From Nelumbo lutea (Eukaryota > Streptophyta > Magnoliopsida > Proteales > Nelumbonaceae), in the NCBI GenBank assembly GCA_022828595.1, contig JAKGHH010000003.1, positions 56,471,759-56,535,758 of the forward strand: a stretch of DNA of 64,000 nt. Direction: 5' to 3'. Shown one piece after another: positions 32,380-43,022 of the stretch. Position 1 is the stretch's first letter. The number at the start of each line of letters is the position of its first letter. The notes beneath the pieces were generated by a model. That model made no database searches and was not told the DNA's origin. It worked only from the letters and a program-made list of their open reading frames with translations. The position numbers and the translations under genes were made by a program.

Positions 32380-35300
32380 ATGGGAGACAACAGTGACAGT
32401 AAAACTAGTGTGGTGGTCCCTACTGACTACCTAAATGTTTAGATGACCTCTATTAAACTGAATGGAGAAAATTATATACCTTAGGCTAAATCTGTATAAG
32501 TCTTTCTTAAGGCAAAGAAGAAGGTGAAACACATAAGGGAGGAAAAACCCTCCACTGATTCTCATGAGTATGATGACTGGGAACAAGAAGATGCACAGAT
32601 TATCACATGGTTATGGAACAATATGGAACCCAAGATTAGTGTGAATTTCATGTTTCTTGATATTGCCAAGGAAGTGTGGGACCATGCTAAGAAGTTGTAT
32701 TCGGGTCAAGACAGAACTAGAGTATATCGGTTGTATCAGGAATACTTTAATTTTCAATAGGGTAATCAGAGTCTTGAGGAGTACTATGCTAGTATGAGAA
32801 ACATTTGTAATGAGTTGAATGTTTATCACCCCCTCACCTCTGATGTCAAAATTCGCAACAACAAAGAGAGCAACTAGATGTGACTCGATTTTTGGTGGGG
32901 ATGAAGTCTGAATATGAACCAGTGAGGGCTCAGATACTAGGAGGATCAGCTCCCCCTTCCTTAGAAGAGGTGTTTGCTCGACTTAGGAGGATTTCTATTG
33001 GATCTACCAAGAACTCTAGTGTTTCCGACAGATCAGCCTTTGCAGTATCAAGGGGCCGTGGTGTTAGAGGTGGAGATCGGGGAAATCAGTCTAGCTGTAG
33101 TGATGGCAGTGGACCGGTATATGGTGGCCATAGTGGTGGTAATGGACCTACATATAACCATGGTGGTGGTCGCACTGGAGGTCGAGATTCAGGGGGAATC
33201 CGTGGTAGAGGACGTAGTTCGAGTCCGAGGAGATGTACACACTATGATATGGATGGACATACAGTTAATTATTGCTATGATTTGCATGGTCCACCTTCAA
33301 CTTGGGCCAATCATGCCATGACCAGTGACAGTAGCTTCAGACAGGAGAGTCGTTCAACTGATCAGATGCTCCCTACATCCATAGATGTTCCCATGAAGGA
33401 GATGATAAGTGTTCCCCATGATGAGTATGAGAGGTTTGTCCAAGCCACATCTCAACAGAACACAATCACTCTTGCACACTTAGGTATGGCCTATCTGGCA
33501 TGCACACCCCATCCCTGGATTATTGACTCTGGAGCCTCCAATCACATGACCGGAACTCCAAGTGTGTTTTCTTCCCTCTCTCATTGCCCAACATCACAAT
33601 CTATTACCCTTGCTAATGGTTCCACATCCACCATTTGTGGAAGTTGACCAAGTGTGTTTCCTAAATTTCCGTTTAACCTTATGTCAGTTAGTAAGTTGAC
33701 AAAGCCTCTTAATTGCTCTATTACTTTTTACCCTTCTTCGTGTGTTTTTCAAGATCTCAAGACAGGGATGAAGATTGGTAGAGGGCATGAAGCTGGTGGA
33801 TTGTATTATCTTGACGGTGGTGGAAGCACGTCAACAGCTCTCCAGTCATCTCTTTTTCCTCTCTAGTGGCACTGTTGATTTGGTCATCCTTCGCTGAAAG
33901 TTTTGAAGTCTCTAGTTCCTTCGTTGAGTCATCTTTCTATTTTGGATTGTTAATCGTATCAATTTGGGAAACATCATCGTGTTCCCTTTAGTCCTAGGGT
34001 TGATAAACGTATGTCGAGTCTTTTTTCTTTGGTTCATTCAAATGTTTGGGGTCCTTATAAAGTAATGTTGTACAATGGATATAAATACTTTGTCATTTTT
34101 GTTGATATTTATTCAAGGATGACGTAGCTTTATTTAATGAAAGAAAGGAGTGAATTGTTTGCCATTTTCCAAAAAATTTATGCTGAAATTTGCAACTAAT
34201 TTGGTGTCCATATTAAAATCTTTCGTTTCGATAATGGCCATGAATATTTCTCTACATCATTTCAAGAATATTTGGACCAACATGGCATTATCCATTAGAT
34301 TCATGTACCTACACCCCACAACAAAATGGGGTGGCTAGGAGAAAGAATCGTCATCTTTTGGAAACTGCTCGATCCCTTATGCACCACATGAATGTACCCA
34401 AACCTTTTTGGAGTGATGTGGTGCTTACTTCTTGCTTCCTGATTAACTGGATGCCCACATCTATCCTTGATGGTCATTCTCCATTCACCGCTTTGTTTCC
34501 TACCTTGTCTCTGTTTCCTCTTTCTCCTCGAGTTTTTGTATGTGTCTACTTCATTCATAATCTGGGGCCAGGAAGGGATAAGTTAGATGTATGATCCATT
34601 AAGTGCATCTTCCTTGGCTATTCCCAGACTCAAAAAGGGTACAAGTGTTATCATTCTAGCTCTCTACGTTCCTTTGTGTGTGTTGATGTTACTTTCTTTG
34701 AGTTTACTCCGTTTTTCTTGGGGTTAGATGATGTTTCTTCCTCCTCATCACCTTCTCCTTTTCCTCTTCCAGTTGTGGATTATGTTCATCTTGTTCCAGC
34801 TGTGACCAAGTCCTTGCCTCTGGTGCCACCACCCATTGAAGGGCCACCTATTCGTCAAGTGTATACACATCGCCAACATGTACTGGCTCCTCCTCCAACT
34901 CCATCATCGTCGACAAATCCGACAGTTGTCCCCACACCAGCCCCAACCTTAGTATCTGAACTTGATCTTCCCATTGCCTTGTGGAAAGGTAAATGCAATT
35001 GTACTCTTCATCCTATTTCTAATTATGTTTCTTTCACTCACCTTTCTGCTTCCCATCGCCAGTTTATCTCTTTGTTATCCTCGGTTGTTGTCCCTAAGGA
35101 TGTCTAGGAAGCCCTTGCCTCTCTAGGGTGGCGCCGTGTAATGGAAGAACTCTCAGCTCTAACTCATAATCATACATGGGACCTCACCACTCTTTCTCCT
35201 GGTAAACAAGTTGTCGGTTGTAAGTGGGTTTATACTGTTAAGTACTTACCTGATGGTAATGTAGAGCGGATGAAAGCTAGACTAGTTGCCAAAGGGTACT

Positions 35301-36625
35301 CCCAAACCTATGGTATTGACTACATAAAGACCTTCTCCCTAGTTGCTAAGATTGGTTCAGTTCGTGTTGCGATTTCTCTTGCTGCTATGTATGATTGGCC
35401 CCTCTATCAGCTTGACATCAAGAATGCTTTCTTACATGGTGATCTTCTTGAGGAGGTCTATATGGAGCAACCACTAGGGTTTGTTGCTCAGGGGGAGGAT
35501 GGTAAGGTGTGCCGACTAAAGAAGGCCATTTATGGACTTAAATAGTCTCCTTGAGCATGGTTTGGTAGGTTCAGTGAGATGGTAAAGAAGTTTGGTATGA
35601 AACAGTGCCAAGTTGACCATTTAGTCTTTAGTCATGACTCTCGGGCTAGAAAGACCCTATTGGTGGTGTATGTAAATGATCTTGTTATCACCAGGAATGA
35701 TAAAGTGGGAATTGATAGGTTGAAAACCTTTCTACAAGAACATTTTCAGACAAAGGACCTTGGTAAACTAAAATATTTCTTGGGGATGGAAGTAGCAAGG
35801 TTTAAGCATGGTATCAACTTGTGTCAAATGAAATATGTCATTGATTTGCTGAAAGAAATAGATTTGTTAGGTGCTAAACTAGCTGAAGCACCTATGGAAA
35901 CAAACACAAAACTGAGCAGTGATATGGGTGAAGAGTTTAAAGACCCTGACAGGTACCGGTAGCTTGTAGGTAAACTGAACTACCTAACCATTACTCGGCC
36001 AAACATTTCATTTGCGGTTAGTGTGGTAAGCCAGTTCATGTAGAAACCCTAGGTTCCACATTGGGATGTAGTTCTAAGGATTGTGAGATATTTAAAGAGG
36101 GCTCCTGGTCGTGGTTTGGTATATAGAAGTGGTGGAAAACTTGAAATAGAAGGATATACTGATGCTGATTGGACTGGTTCTATATCTGATAAGAGATCTA
36201 CTACAGGCTATTGTACTTTTCTTGGGGGTAATCTGGTGACATGAAAAAGCAAGAAGCAAACAGTTGTGGCAAGAAGCAGTGCAGAGGAAGAATATAGGGC
36301 TATGGCACATACTACTTGTGAATTAGTGTGGCTAAGAAACATTCTACAAGAGATGGGATACACTATTGGCACTTCAATGAAGCTCTACTGTGACAATCAG
36401 GCTGTAGTCCATATTTTCTCTAATTCGGTGTTTCATGAGAGAACCAAGCACATAGAGGTCGACTGTCATTTTGTGAGAGAGAAGGTGCGGAGTGGAGTAA
36501 TAGATACTGCATATGTTAACACAGGAAATCAGTGGACAGACTTGTTTACCAAAGGGTTGAGTCGGGGAAGAGTGGACTACATATGTAACAAGCTGGGATT
36601 ATATAATATATACTCACCAGCTTGA
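32380..36625 (+). pseudogene. copia 1 gag-pol, broken by many stops
   Basis: Likely start ATG 32380. Gag: ITWLWNNMEPKIS to about 33300, including the CCHC-like knuckle CTHYDMDGHTVNYC (33234-33275), where C-X2-C is altered to C-X2-Y. Protease: WIIDSGASNHMTG (about 33518). Integrase from about 33870, with VHSNVWG where the family has an Asp, so the first DDE catalytic residue reads Asn. Reverse transcriptase 35141-35962: KWVYTVKYLPDG, LDIKNAFLHGDL, and YVND in place of the catalytic YVDD. RNase H: ARSSAEEEYRAMAH and LYCDNQAV (36266-36625), well preserved. Most stops fall where one C-to-T or G-to-A change in a Gln, Arg or Trp codon would explain them. The element cannot code for its own movement. 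Confidence 0.9.
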
Positions 36626-36632
36626 GGGGGAG
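36622..36632 (+). promoter_or_regulatory. Polypurine tract of copia 1
   Basis: TTGAGGGGGAG immediately before the 3' LTR, where plus-strand DNA synthesis is primed. Confidence 0.85.
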
Positions 36633-36935
36633 TGTTAATGTCGACTATGTAGGGGTATTTTTGTCTTTATAATTATGTTTAAGTTGCTGATGTGTAAAGT
36701 TATGTTAGATCTTATGTCCCTCACTTAAGTAAGGGCAGAGGTGTCATTTCCAGATTAAGAGAAATATAAAAACAAATCTGGCTGAATGGGAGAGACTGAT
36801 TTTTCTCTCTTGTTCGAACCAGAACTCTCTCTCCTTCTATTCTCTTCTCTTCTTCTTCTTCTCTCTCTTTTCCTCTTTCTTTTATTTCTGCTGTCATCAC
36901 TCTAACAAAATTAAAGGGCAGACCGAATTCTAATA
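36633..36935 (+). repeat. 3' LTR of copia 1
   Basis: 303 bp, TGTTAATGTCGACTATG...CTAATA. It carries extra TTCTTCTTCTTCT relative to the 5' LTR. Confidence 0.92.
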
Positions 36936-36940
36936 ATACC
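36936..36940. repeat. Target-site duplication of copia 1, right (ATACC)
   Basis: Identical to 31531-31535. Confidence 0.85.
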
Positions 36941-36950
36941 CACTGTTTTT

Positions 36951-36986
36951 ATTAATTAATGAAGTTTACAGTTATTGATAAAAAAC
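36951..36986 (+). mobile_element. LINE 3'-end stub
   Basis: ATTAATTAATGAAGTTTACA then GTTATTGATAAAAAA resembles the reverse complement of the dated 35-bp LINE stub at 45142-45176. No target duplication is visible here. Confidence 0.35.
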
Positions 36987-37512
36987 ACACCACGGAAAAT
37001 ACACATTCTTTTAAGTCGTGGCATGTTCTTGAACTGGCTGAGTTTGATTCTTGAATACAAAATATCACAGATTTTGGGAACACCAAAATCTTGTTTTTCA
37101 GAACACACAACACCTTGGATAGTCAATAAACATTGATCTAGTATATTTTGACAAAAATATTTATATTTCAAATCCCAATACTTTGGAACAGTACAAAAAA
37201 CCAATGGTATCAAATCTCATTATGGTCTGTTCCAAAACCTCCATTTAAAACACACCACAATAGGGTTGGAACACACCACACTTTTTGCAACCATAGTACA
37301 GAAGACCCCCTACCCTAAATGGCTGTAATTACATGAATTCTTTCTCCTATGATCATTTTGTTTTACATAAAAAAACGAAAAATAAAAACAATGCAAGTCA
37401 TGTGTGCCATTATTTAAAATAGCCATCTAGACAGTCCTACAAACCAAAATAAAAACCTTTTGCTTTTGATAAGTAAAAATAAATAAATAAAGAACCATTT
37501 CACCAGACAGAT
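36987..37512. other. Spacer between the two copia elements
   Basis: No gene. It contains repeats of the word ACACACCAC (about 36986, 37250 and 37271) and, at about 37457-37471, TTTTGATAAGTAAAAAT, which resembles the reversed tail of the LINE at 46127. Confidence 0.45.
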
Positions 37513-37517
37513 ATAAC
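37513..37517. repeat. Target-site duplication of copia 2, left (ATAAC)
   Basis: Matches 43018-43022 exactly. Confidence 0.82.
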
Positions 37518-37829
37518 AGTAGAGATCACTAATTGCAGATTTAGTCGATTTTCTTGTGAAGGAAAGAGGGGGAAGATGAACATTTCAGCAGTAGAGAAGA
37601 AAGGAGAAGAAGAGAAGAGTAGGAAGTCAACCAGGATTCTGAAATCAACCCTAGCCGCCCCCCTCTCATTACATTTATACTTAACTTAAAAAGATGAGAT
37701 ATTACAAGGATGCCCTTAGTAGGGCGGCTACTAAAAGCTGAACAGTCACAACTTAAAAAAACATAAACTAATGGGCCTAAAGCCCAACAACTTCCTAACT
37801 AAATAAAAATAAACCAAACCAACTCAACA
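37518..37829 (-). repeat. 3' LTR of copia 2
   Basis: 312 bp. On the minus strand it starts TGTTGAGTTGGTTTGG and ends GATCTCTACT. Confidence 0.92.
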
Positions 37830-37841
37830 CTCCCCCTCAAG
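37830..37841 (-). promoter_or_regulatory. Polypurine tract of copia 2
   Basis: Minus-strand CTTGAGGGGGAG directly before the 3' LTR. Almost the same tract as in copia 1. Confidence 0.85.
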
Positions 37842-40800
37842 TTGGGAGTAAATGTCACACATTCCAAACTTGCGTAGATCATGCTCCAGCTTATTCTTTG
37901 CAACACCTTTTGTGAGAACATCAGCAAGCTACAAATCAGAAGCAATGTATGGAAGACAAACTTCTCCAAAAGTTACCCTTTCTTTGATAAAATGTCTATC
38001 CACTTCAATGTGCTTAGTTCGGTCATGCTTGAATGGGTTATGGGCAATGTTAATTGCTGTCTAGTTATCACGGTATAACAACATAGGTTCTTCTTCCTGT
38101 ACACCAATCTCTTCTAACAGGGAACGGATCCAGAGAAGTTCTGAAACTCCATGTGCCATGGCCTTGTATTCGGCTTCAGTACTTGATATTGCCACCACCG
38201 TTTGTTTCTTACTCTTCCATTAGACAAGGCTACCCCCAACTAGGGTGCACACTCTTGAAGTTGATCTTCTATCATCAAGGCATCCTGCCCAATCTGCATC
38301 TGTATAAGCCTCTAGTTTCAACTGTCCATGATCAGTAAACAATATGCCTCTGCCCCGGTGTCCCTTCAGATAAGCAAGAATCCTGTCAATTGCCTCCCAA
38401 TGCTGGACTCATGGAACATGCATGTATTGACTTACTACACTTACTGCATAGGAGATGTCTGGTCTTGTCATACACAAGTATAACAGCCGACCCACAAGTC
38501 TCTAATATCTCCCAATGTCCTTTACTGGTTTACCTTCTGATGCATTGATTTTATAGTTCTGATCAATAGGGGTGTTGATTGCCTTTGTTCCAAGCTTTTC
38601 TGTCTCTTAAAGAAGATCCAAGACATACTTCCTTTGTGAGATAAAAATTCCATGTTTTGATTTTGCAACTTCAATGCCTAAGAAGTATCTCAGATCTCCA
38701 AGATCCTTAATTTCAAATTCTTTATGTAGACTCTTTTTCAGACCATCAATCTCACTTAGATCATTCCCGGTGACAACAATATCATCCACATAAACAATTA
38801 GGACTGACACCAAAGATCTCCTTCACTTCACAAACAAGGTGTGATCGAATTGAGTCTGAGTGTAGCCAAAAGCAATCAAGGTCTGTCTGAATCTGTCAAA
38901 CCATGCTTTGGGAAATTGTTTCAAGCCATAAAGTGACTTCTTAAGCCTGTATACTTTTCCCTTTTCAGTGTCATTGTAAAAACCAGCAAGAAGATCTATA
39001 TACACTTCTTCTTGCAGATCCCCATTTAGGAAAGCATTCTTCACATCAAGTTGAAACAAGGGCCAAGAGTATAAGGCAGCAAGAGAAAGAAGTATCCAAA
39101 TGGAGGTCATCTTTGCAACTGGCACAAAGGTCTCTAAGTAATCAATGCCATAGGTCTGTGTGTACCCTTTCGCAACAAGTCTTGCCTTGTACCTATCTAT
39201 ACTTCCATCTGCCTTATATTTTACTGTGTAAACCCATCTGCATCCAATTGTCTCATTACCTTCTGATAGATCCACAATGTCTCATGTCTGATTTTTAATC
39301 AAAGCTGCCATATCTTCCTGCATAGTTGTCTTCCACTCAGGTTTGGAGAGAGCCTCACTAACACCCTTGGGTATAGACACTGAATCAAGAGAGGAAAGAA
39401 AAGCACGGTAGGAAGGAGAGAGTCCACTGTAGGATAAGTACTGTGAAATATAGTGAGCAATAGTACACTTTATCTTCCCTTTTTTGAGAGCAATAGGGAG
39501 ATCAAGGTTATCTGTAACAGAGTTAGTAAGGTTAATGGGAACTGAAACAGTAGCGGAACCAAGAGGAATACCTGAATCCATGGCAGTCGAATCTAGAGTC
39601 TCCAAGGAATTGACAGGAAGTGATGCGAGTAAGTGATGCGAGTTCTACTGTAGTGGAATCAACCTCCTTGTGAAGTTTCTGTCGTAAGTAATGCCAAAGA
39701 ACGCAAAGGAGGTGGCAAGGTAGGTGCCACAAGGTGGTGGTCGAGCACAGGAGTAGACATAGGGACTGGAACTGGGAGAGGAATAGATTGCTGACTCACT
39801 TCCCCAAAACACTCCCCCTGAGAAGGATTCTTTGAGAAGAAGTACGTGGATTCAAAAAAGGTGACATCCATGGTAACATACTGGCTCCCAGAGACTAGAT
39901 CATAGTAGCAGTACCCTTTCTGATTCTCTGCATATCCAAGGAAGACACTTCTTTGCCTTGGGATCAAACTTCGAGCGGTGATGACCAAGGATATATGCAA
40001 AGCAGACACACCCCAACACCTTGTGAGGAATATGAAACATCTCCCCCTGAGGAAAAAGAAGAATGAATGGGGTGCTGAATCCAAGTATACGAGAGAGCAC
40101 CCTGTTAATCAGATATACTGCTGTGAGAACTGCATCACCCCAAAACCGAACTGGAACTGTAGATGCGATCATCATGCTTCTTGTAGTCTCAACAATGTGT
40201 CTGTTCTTCCTTTTTGCAACACCACTCTGCTGTGGATTGTAGGGGCAACTGCTCTAATGGACAACACCATATTCTAACAGATATGAAGCAAGATGTCTTT
40301 CAAAATACTCCTTGGCATTGTCAGATCTGAACACCTTTATTCTTGTTCCAAATTATGTTAGTACCATCTGTTGAAATTGCCTCACCAAGGATGGTACCTC
40401 ATCACGGGATCTCATCAGGTAAATCCAAGAGTATCATGAGAAATTATCCACAAATAAGAGAAAATAGTGATAACCTCCCATAGAAGGAACATGGTAAGAG
40501 CCCCACACATCCGAATGAATAACATTAAAAGAAGAAGAACATCTTTTGTTACCATGTTTAAATGAATGTCTACAATGCTTTCCAAGTTGACAACCTTCAC
40601 ACTCCAGACTTGACAAACTAACCGACTCAAAAAGTTTTGGAAACAAAAAACTTAAAGAAGAAAACGGTAAATGACCCAAACGATTATGCCAAAGCATAAT
40701 TTGACTCACAAACCTTAACTCACTATCCCTGCTGACATGATGACTTTGATGAGAAGGAAGTACATCCAGGAGGTAGATTCCATTCACTTTACGACCACTC

Positions 40801-42238
40801 CCAATCGTCCTCTTTGAATCCAGATCCTACAACATACAATGACCAGGAGAAAAAATTACTGAGCAGTTCAGGTTCTTAGTCAAACTACTAATAGATAACA
40901 AATTAGTGCTCAATCTGGGAACATGAAGGACAGAGGGTAGAGAAATAGAATCACTAATCTTGACAGATCCCTTCCCAACAATAGGAACATGGGATCCATT
41001 AGCTGTGGAGACCCTATCTCTGCCAGAACAGAGCTGATAAGTTGAAAAAATAGTAGAGCTCTGGGTCATGTGCTCTGAGGCTCCAGAATCTATAATCCAA
41101 GGAGGTCCCTCCTTACCTGAAGTGGAAACATAATTTGCAGTGACGTGTGAACTACCTGTGTGAGAAAAGGAAGTAAAGTGGACTCCACCAATGCCACTTG
41201 TACCTTGCTGTCCGCTCATGGCTAAACTGGAACTGGTTGTATCCTGCTGGTTCAGAAGTAGCCCATACCTCTCAAGTTCGGTCCTTATTGCAGCAGCTGC
41301 AACAGACTCCAGAACAGATGTAGTAGGAGAAGTCGGAATGTCACAAGTAACTGCCATGTGTGCATTTCCCTTCTTATTTTTCAATCTAGTCGGCACAAGA
41401 TGTGGGTAAAGCTTCCAGCAAATATCTCTTGTATGTTTAAGCTTCTTACAGTAGTCATAGATCAGATCTCTTTTATCTTCCTTCTTGATGTCACTGCCAC
41501 TTTGTTTAGGTTTCACAGCACTTACCATGGCAGACTGATCAGAAATAAGGTTTTTCATCATCACATCTCTCCTGCACTCCTCCCCTGACACAAAGGCATA
41601 TGCTTGGGAGAGAGTAACATTGTCCCTAGAAAGAAGGTTTTGTCGTGCAATATCATACTCAGGATTAAGGCCAGCAAGGAATTCAAACACCTTATACTTC
41701 TCTAGATGTTTCTGATAGGTAGCTGCATCCTTAGTGGTTTCCCAAGCAAATGTCTCTAAATGGTCAATCTTCCGCCATAGGGTTTTAAGGACTGAAAAAT
41801 AGGCTGCAACAGATCTATCTCCCTGCCTTGTAGCAATAATCTGATTTCTCAATTGATAAGCCCTAGCAACATTCTCCCTCTGTGAATAGGTTTCTGCAAC
41901 CCCATCCCATATTTCCTTAGCTATATTTGCCCATAAAAAATTTTTACTTATATGTGGCAACATGGAATTACACAACCAAGTCATCACCATATATAATTCT
42001 CCTATACCTACCGGGAGTTGCTAGTTTCGAGTTTCACCTCTTCACCAGTGATATACCCTAATTTCCCACGAGCACCAATGGCCATCTTTGCAGATTGTGA
42101 CCATTCTAAGTAATTTGCACCATCCAACCTAACTGTAGTAATGGTCCCAGCCCCGAAAGGGTCTCCAATACCTCCTCCCACTGGTTCCATTTCACTCCCG
42201 GGCTTATTTTCAACTCCGTGGCCCTCCATGCTTCTCAA
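37830..42238 (-). pseudogene. copia 2 gag-pol, broken by stops and frameshifts
   Basis: Gag starts at 42238 (MRSMEGHG) with LDGANYLEWSQSAKMAIG. A small frameshift/stop near 41995-42010 separates it from a 387-codon block (40827-41990) carrying MTWLCNSMLPHIS, the knuckle YDYCKKLKHTRDIC (first Cys replaced by Tyr) and the protease site WIIDSGASEHMT. The pre-integrase HHCC zinc region (MLWHNRLGH...CEGCQLGKH) and VIHSDVWG, with its catalytic Asp intact, are at 40434-40787. RT: KWV-like CRWVYTVKYKADG and LDVKNAFLNGDL (38823-39275), then YVDD intact (about 38765-38800). RNase H (about 37850-38230) shows AISSTEAEYKAMAHG with one or more stops downstream. Because several catalytic residues survive, it decayed later than copia 1. 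Confidence 0.9.
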
Positions 42239-42693
42239 AAAATGTAAAGAAAATAACTGAAATTTGCAGCAAGATCAAACAAAACACCTTTTGGAACCAA
42301 CAACACCTTTCTGGTGTCTTAGGCTTTCTTCCCACAAAAGATTCCTTTTCTGTGGAACGGGAGAAGAGAGAGAAGAGGCAGTCGCCCTCTCTAGAAGCCT
42401 CCAAATCAGGCAGGACTTGAACCGCCCCTTACAAAAAACTCCAAGAAACCCTAAAAAATTAGGGCGCCACTTCCTAGGTCAAAATTGAAGAGTCCAACAG
42501 AAACAAGACTTCCCCTTTCTCGAGTTTTTCCTGATTTTGATGAGAAACCCTAAACCAGCTATAGGGCACATAGATCCACCAAAAAAATCCAAAAACTGGG
42601 CTTACCTGATAGCTTCGATCAGCCTCTTAAATCACCATGCAGTTAGCCAATCTAGAGCTGCATGAGAAAACAACTTCAAGGAACCTTTGGCCT

Positions 42694-42705
42694 GCTTTGA
42701 TACCA
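42694..42705 (-). promoter_or_regulatory. Primer binding site of copia 2
   Basis: Minus-strand TGGTATCAAAGC directly abuts the 5' LTR; initiator Met-tRNA type. Confidence 0.88.
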
Positions 42706-43017
42706 AGTAGAGATCACTAATTGCAGATTTAGACGAGTTTCTTGTGAAGGAAAGAGGGGGAAGATGAAGATTTCAGCAGTAGAGAAGAAAGGAGAAGAAG
42801 AAGAGAGTAGGAAGTCAACTAGGATTCCGAAATCAACCCTAGCCGCCCCCCTCTCATTATATTTATACTTAACTTAAAAAGATGAGATATTACAAGGATG
42901 CCCTTAGTAGGGCGGCTACTAAAAGCTGAACAGTCACAACTTAAAAAAACATAACCTAATGGGCCTAAAGCCCAACAACTTCCTAACTAAATAAAAACAA
43001 ACCGGACCAACTCAACA
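42706..43017 (-). repeat. 5' LTR of copia 2
   Basis: 312 bp, the same length as its partner at 37518-37829. Confidence 0.92.
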
Positions 43018-43022
43018 ATAAC
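43018..43022. repeat. Target-site duplication of copia 2, right (ATAAC)
   Basis: Matches 37513-37517 exactly. Confidence 0.82.

Larger units (their letters stand above)
31536..36935 (+). mobile_element. Ty1-copia LTR retrotransposon 1, 5,400 bp, defective
   Basis: Two LTRs (31536-31824 and 36633-36935) in direct orientation flank a gag-pol region in copia order: gag, protease, integrase, reverse transcriptase, RNase H. A perfect 5-bp target duplication ATACC lies at 31531-31535 and 36936-36940. The primer binding site TGGTATCAGAGCC and a polypurine tract abut the LTRs. The LTR ends are TG...TA, not TG...CA. The LTRs differ by about 15 substitutions plus one CT-rich indel of about 14 bp, so the insertion is not recent. 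The coding region is interrupted by at least a dozen stops. Confidence 0.95.
37518..43017 (-). mobile_element. Ty1-copia LTR retrotransposon 2, 5,500 bp, defective
   Basis: Minus-strand element with two 312-bp LTRs (42706-43017 is the 5' LTR, 37518-37829 the 3' LTR). The 5-bp target duplication ATAAC is perfect (37513-37517 and 43018-43022). The PBS abuts the 5' LTR and the PPT abuts the 3' LTR. With this duplication the LTR ends are TG...CT. The LTRs differ at about 12 of 312 positions with no length change, fewer than copia 1 shows, so it is probably the younger element. Coding regions run gag, protease, integrase, RT, RNase H on the minus strand, with fewer breaks than copia 1. Confidence 0.95.

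Noticed and set aside
33054..33240. Gly/Arg-rich stretch that might be an RNA-binding host gene
   Set aside because: It lies between gag and the zinc knuckle of copia 1 and is the usual basic linker of the polyprotein.
40827..41990. 387-codon ORF as an independent host gene
   Set aside because: It carries gag, a degenerate zinc knuckle and the copia protease site, and sits between the PBS and integrase of copia 2.
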